Below are positions 60,146 to 64,000 of a stretch of 64,000 nucleotides of DNA, one piece after another; the first letter of the stretch is position 1, and every line of letters begins with the position of its first letter. The notes under the pieces were generated by a model, which was not told the origin of the DNA, made no database searches, and was given only the letters and a program-made list of their open reading frames with translations. The translations under genes and the position numbers were made by a program. This DNA is from Rotaria sordida (taxonomy: Eukaryota > Rotifera > Eurotatoria > Philodinida > Philodinidae): assembly GCA_905250125.1 (NCBI GenBank), contig CAJNOL010000884.1, forward strand, positions 32,604-96,603. Reading direction: 5' to 3'.

Positions 60146-61084
60146 CCCTCGAACGCTGTCTGTGTGTCCAATCGGACCCACAACGTTGCTTCTTGACTTT
60201 TGCTACGTTAATATTTATCCTTTTCCATTTGATCTTTATTCTAATCGTTAGTCTTCTAATGGTGCATAGAAGCTATGTCAAGTTTCATGAATAGGTCTTA
60301 CAGGAAAAAACTGAAGGGTGGGTTAGCATGGACCCCCTGACACCCTTCGTGTTATAAGAATAAGTTTTAATCTTATAAGACCTGTCATCTGTCGTTTTGA
60401 ATAGTTATTTATCAGAAGATTCGTTAATGTGTGATTACCAATAGTGATTCATATATTTTTGTACCTTTATTTGACAAACTGTTTTAGATTTTGATGGGAC
60501 TATGTCTTCCATCACTCCTGACAATGACGACTATCCTTCGTTTCTCTTCCTTGAAAATAAGCTAAACTTGATAACTATAAAGTTCTCTAAACATAGTAAG
60601 TTCAACACTTTCTTGATTTTTCAGATAAGAAATTACCACTAAAACAAATCTAAAGAATTCGAGAGATTATTACTACAAATAATATTGATGAATTTGACAC
60701 CAACATTTCTGAGGATGATGAATCGAATTCTGATTCAGATTATCTTTCTGAAACAGGATCTGAATCTGACGACACATCCACTGATGAATGTATTTCCAAA
60801 GAAGATGAGTCATCCGATTAGAATGTCAGTTTCTAGTGCTATTTTAACTTCGTAATGCTATCACAATCTCTTCTTAAAAAATATCTCTTGAAATGCGAAC
60901 GTTTCATACATTTGAACTCATGCTAGCGTATTAATCCCTGAAGAAAATCATGGTAGAGATCTCCACTCACCCATAGCTACCATAAAACAGACAAAAATTC
61001 AAGTTTTCCTTACTAATTATTATGTGGGTTCGACCGGACCCATATACACCCTTTGTGTGAAAAAATGAGGACACCGCTCGAGGG
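60146..61084. mobile_element. piggyBac-type non-autonomous derivative
   Basis: Inverted ends CCCTCGAACGCTGTC and GACACCGCTCGAGGG are bordered by TTAA on both sides (60142-60145, 61085-61088), the piggyBac signature. Subterminal inverted words (CCAATCGGACCCAC; GACCGGACCCATA) add support. Inside, near 60660-60820, a frame ends NISEDDESNSDSDYLSETG and STDECISKEDESSD, the acidic N-terminal region typical of piggyBac transposases. The catalytic domain is missing, so this 939-bp copy is an internal-deletion derivative. Confidence 0.9.
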
Positions 61085-61462
61085 TTAAAGCAATGATGAA
61101 ATCTCACAAACTTGTTTTTTTTTTCATGATAAAGTGAGTTTTAAATGTTACAGATTAGTTTTAATTAAATATTCAGAAAATATCTTCAAAGAAAATAAAT
61201 ATTTGATATATCGACATAATTTCTTTTTTTTTCTATGAAATAACATGAATATTTATTCACAAAAATAGATAATTATCTACTTTATATTTCATTCATTCAA
61301 AGGTACGCTTTAATTTAAACAATGACTAATTCTGTTGAATAGGTCTTCTAATTTAATGCATTTTCGTCGTCTGAGAACAATCAGAAATTATCATATCATT
61401 TTTTTTACATATTACAGACATTAAATATTTTTTATTTTATTTTTTCAAACAAAAATATAGAG
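61085..61462. other. 3' flank of the opsin gene
   Basis: AT-rich, no gene. It probably contains the opsin 3' UTR; poly-T/A tracts at 61110-61125 and 61220-61235. Confidence 0.4.
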
Positions 61463-62629
61463 TTATGCAACTAAAGTATTGCTTTTTATGCGACAATAAC
61501 AACACGAACATTTACCACAAAATAATATTGATTTGAATACATTAGTTTTTATTGTTGCTAGATAAATAATTGGATTTAAAATCATTGAAATTTTAGCAGT
61601 AAATGCACATACTGTCATGAATATAGATTGTTGACTAATATATTTTACATTAAATAAATAAAATAAAGCCACAATAGCATATGGTGTCCAACTAAGTAAA
61701 TATTCACTAACTAAAAATATTGTTGCCAATGCAAAACGTCGATCAGCTTTTAAACGATTTAATCGCATTAGATAATCCATTTCCAACATATGTGTTGTTC
61801 GAGGAATAGTTAATCGAGTAGTTCTATTTATTGAATTTGGTACTCTAATAAAACTATGTTTTTTATATTTTATTGTTGACTTAGTTTTTGACGATAAACT
61901 ATATGAAGATGTTTGATGTTTTTGATAAAATATATTTAATAGAACATTAGATTGTGCTACTTTTGCATCATAAAGTAAAGATCGAATTTTACAATAAATA
62001 TATATATTAATAATTAATAATAAAATTAATGGAATAAAATAAATAAATGTAAAAGCTAAAATAAAATAAATACGTGAACTAAATGATCGATCAAACCAAT
62101 TTAATCCACAATGAAAACCAATTCCTTCAGGTATATATTTATTCCAATTAAACAATGGTGGCAATGCAAAAATAAGACTAAATAACCAACAAATAATAAT
62201 TGTCCAATATGAATGTTGACCAATAAATAGATTTAATGTATTTGTTTCAAAAACTGTAGCATAACGAATAAATGATATCATCATTAATGTAAACATATGA
62301 ACACAACCATTTAAATATGAAACAAAACCTTCAAATTGACAATAAAATGATGAACATAATCGATGACAAAATAAACATTGAATAAATATTGATGGTGTCA
62401 TCACAATAGTTTCTGATATTGATGAGAAAATCATTGATAATATTAATGAATAATGACGAGTGTGAAGATTTCGATGATATAATGACCAATAAATAAAACG
62501 AATATTAAATATTATTGAAATTATTGATACAAATATTAAAATTGATCCTATTATACGACTAATTAAACATTCGAAATTATTTACTTGACGAAATAAAATA
62601 TCAACGCATAAGGTCAAATTTGAAGCCAT
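61463..62629 (-). CDS. Opsin-like retinal-binding GPCR, single exon (388 aa)
   Basis: Seven membrane segments with opsin hallmarks. The retinal-binding Lys is K346 in TM7 (FTAKISMILNPIIY), followed by a proper NPxxY (352-356). The TM3/ECL2 disulfide is C97-C174. E100 in CQFEGF sits at the bovine E113 counterion position, and E168 in YIPEG sits at the E181 position. TM6 has SWTPYAIVALF and the TM4-ECL2 turn PPLFNW matches opsins. The DRY triplet is IRY (121-123), losing the acidic residue. Intracellular loop 3 is long and basic. N4 is a glycosylation site and the tail holds a CSCCYC cluster suited to palmitoylation. It is a light-absorbing receptor by inference; the subclass (ciliary-, r- or Go/RGR-type) cannot be set by eye. 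The lack of introns is unusual for opsins. Confidence 0.88.
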   Translation of the reverse strand: MASNLTLCVDILFRQVNNFECLISRIIGSILIFVSIISIIFNIRFIYWSLYHRNLHTRHYSLILSMIFSSISETIVMTPSIFIQCLFCHRLCSSFYCQFEGFVSYLNGCVHMFTLMMISFIRYATVFETNTLNLFIGQHSYWTIIICWLFSLIFALPPLFNWNKYIPEGIGFHCGLNWFDRSFSSRIYFILAFTFIYFIPLILLLIINIYIYCKIRSLLYDAKVAQSNVLLNIFYQKHQTSSYSLSSKTKSTIKYKKHSFIRVPNSINRTTRLTIPRTTHMLEMDYLMRLNRLKADRRFALATIFLVSEYLLSWTPYAIVALFYLFNVKYISQQSIFMTVCAFTAKISMILNPIIYLATIKTNVFKSILFCGKCSCCYCRIKSNTLVA

Positions 62630-64000
62630 TATCTATAAGCAAATGGCAGTAAATATAAAACGTATCTGTTTATATTTATAGATGGATTTTCTTCTAGAAA
62701 AAGATAAGACAACTTCTCTCTATTATTTATGCTTAAAATAACATCCTAGGTATTAGAATAATGCTATTATCAACTAAATACACGCTTACATATTTAATTG
62801 TTCAATTTGAAAAAAATGCATCTACTCACATAGATGACTGACAAACAAAAGACATGAGATAATTATCATTTGTCATGAATTCCTATTCAATAAAATGCCT
62901 GTTTTTTAGATAAACAAAAAGATTATTTCTATACGAAATACCTTCATGGATTATAAATTTATTGTTATTCAGATAGTATTAATTTCTTCCTGACTAATAT
63001 ATATTTAGTTAGATAGTATAATTGATGTAAAAGAAATGTTTTCATGCATAAACATTTAATGTTTTTAACATAAAATGAAATAAATTCTTTCTTTTAATAA
63101 ATTATAATGGAAATAAATGATGTGTTAAATGAGAAAAATTCTTGTTTTACATCTATAACAGTTTTTTTTCAACTAATGAGTCTTTTTTTTTATGATTTTA
63201 TACATTTTCTCATTCAGCTATTTTAAGTATGATAATATTCTATAATCTTTTTTGTATCCTTAATACTGAAAATCTCCTTTCGATTTTTTTTCTTGTTATT
63301 AATTCAATATAATGTTATAGATTTAAATCAAGATTACCTTAACAATTTTTCATAAAACTCTATTTTGTTTTAAATAGACACTCTATAAATTGCATAATGA
63401 GCTTAAATTTTGTAAAGAATTATTAATGAACCTAGAATATTGATAATACGGGAAAGAGGAATGATTACGATCTAAAAAGGTATTTTGAAGTCCATTAAAG
63501 GTTATATCGACTGATTTTTGAGCATTTCCTATTGAAAAGAAAATATTTCGAAAATGAGAGTCGATCACGTCCAGATCATGAACGTCAATATATAATAAAC
63601 TTTATAGTTTGATAAGTTATGATATATAGTAAATCCAAAGGTTTTCTGTCCGGAATTCACTTGCATAAAGAAAATAGTAAAATATTTATTTTATTCTAAC
63701 TGAATAATAAAATAAAAAGAACGACACATATATACGATGAAAAAGACTCTTTTTTTTCTATTTTCATCCTCTTTTTTTTGAATACCGAGAATAATTTCTA
63801 TGCAAAACTTGATTACTAAGAAAGATTATTAAACATCGTATAATATTGAAGTTTGATATTATAAACTAGTTCATTCTTACGTCGAACTAATTCCTTTTTT
63901 ATATGTAGTTTTGTTCTAGTTTTTGTCTTGTATACTATTTCACTTTTGTTCTTTTACTAAGAGGATAAAATATGATAATAACATAGCTATAAGTTTTCTC
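62630..64000. other. Intergenic spacer, upstream of the opsin gene
   Basis: AT-rich with many poly-T runs. No gene recognised; the 61-codon frame at 63383-63568 has no supporting motif. The opsin promoter should lie in the first part. Confidence 0.45.

Overview
This 64-kb window is eukaryotic nuclear DNA, strongly AT-rich, from a small invertebrate; a bdelloid rotifer is the best fit. The reasons are many short introns (often 50-70 nt), single-exon orphan GPCRs, an ART-like/TPR protein of the type expanded in bdelloids, a leucine-rich F-box relic, many different decayed DNA transposons, and paralogous blocks lying in one contig. The species assignment is inference. A 100-N run at 18894-18993 marks an assembly gap.

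Layout. 1-4.8 kb (+): a four-exon proline-rich protein with I-I-E-R motifs behind a TATA box and leader exon, then a small cysteine-rich protein. 4.8-10.3 kb: a long AT-rich spacer. 10.3-14.1 kb: convergent SAPCD2-like (+) and CDC123/D123-like (-) genes. 14.1-24.2 kb: a gene desert with word-repeat arrays, transposon relics and the gap, ending in a broken 5' copy of the CDC123-like gene. 24.6-29.5 kb: the mitochondrial GTPase NOA1 (-, ten exons, one GC-AG intron) divergent from GAPDH (+, eight exons). 30-34.8 kb: a dead small cysteine-rich gene, a TA-flanked MITE and a MOSC/mARC-like gene whose third intron is almost entirely a hAT-type insertion. 37.2-37.7 kb: a PPC (DUF296) protein. 41.8-47.3 kb: an orphan GPCR and an 874-residue ART-like/TPR protein ending in a CaaX box. 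47.6-56 kb: fold-back MITEs, a dead mariner, a dead F-box gene and an attractin-like relic. 56.1-58.4 kb: a second copy of the GAPDH-3'/cysteine-rich block. 60.1-61.1 kb: a piggyBac derivative. 61.5-62.6 kb: an opsin with its retinal lysine.

The genes do not form a pathway. The most informative structure is the segmental duplication (29.15-31.9 kb and 56.1-58.4 kb). One copy keeps GAPDH and has lost the cysteine-rich gene; the other keeps the cysteine-rich gene and has lost GAPDH. The second copy also shows the empty site of a MITE present in the first. Exon joins were derived by hand from frame, splice dinucleotides and family resemblance; there is no transcript evidence.
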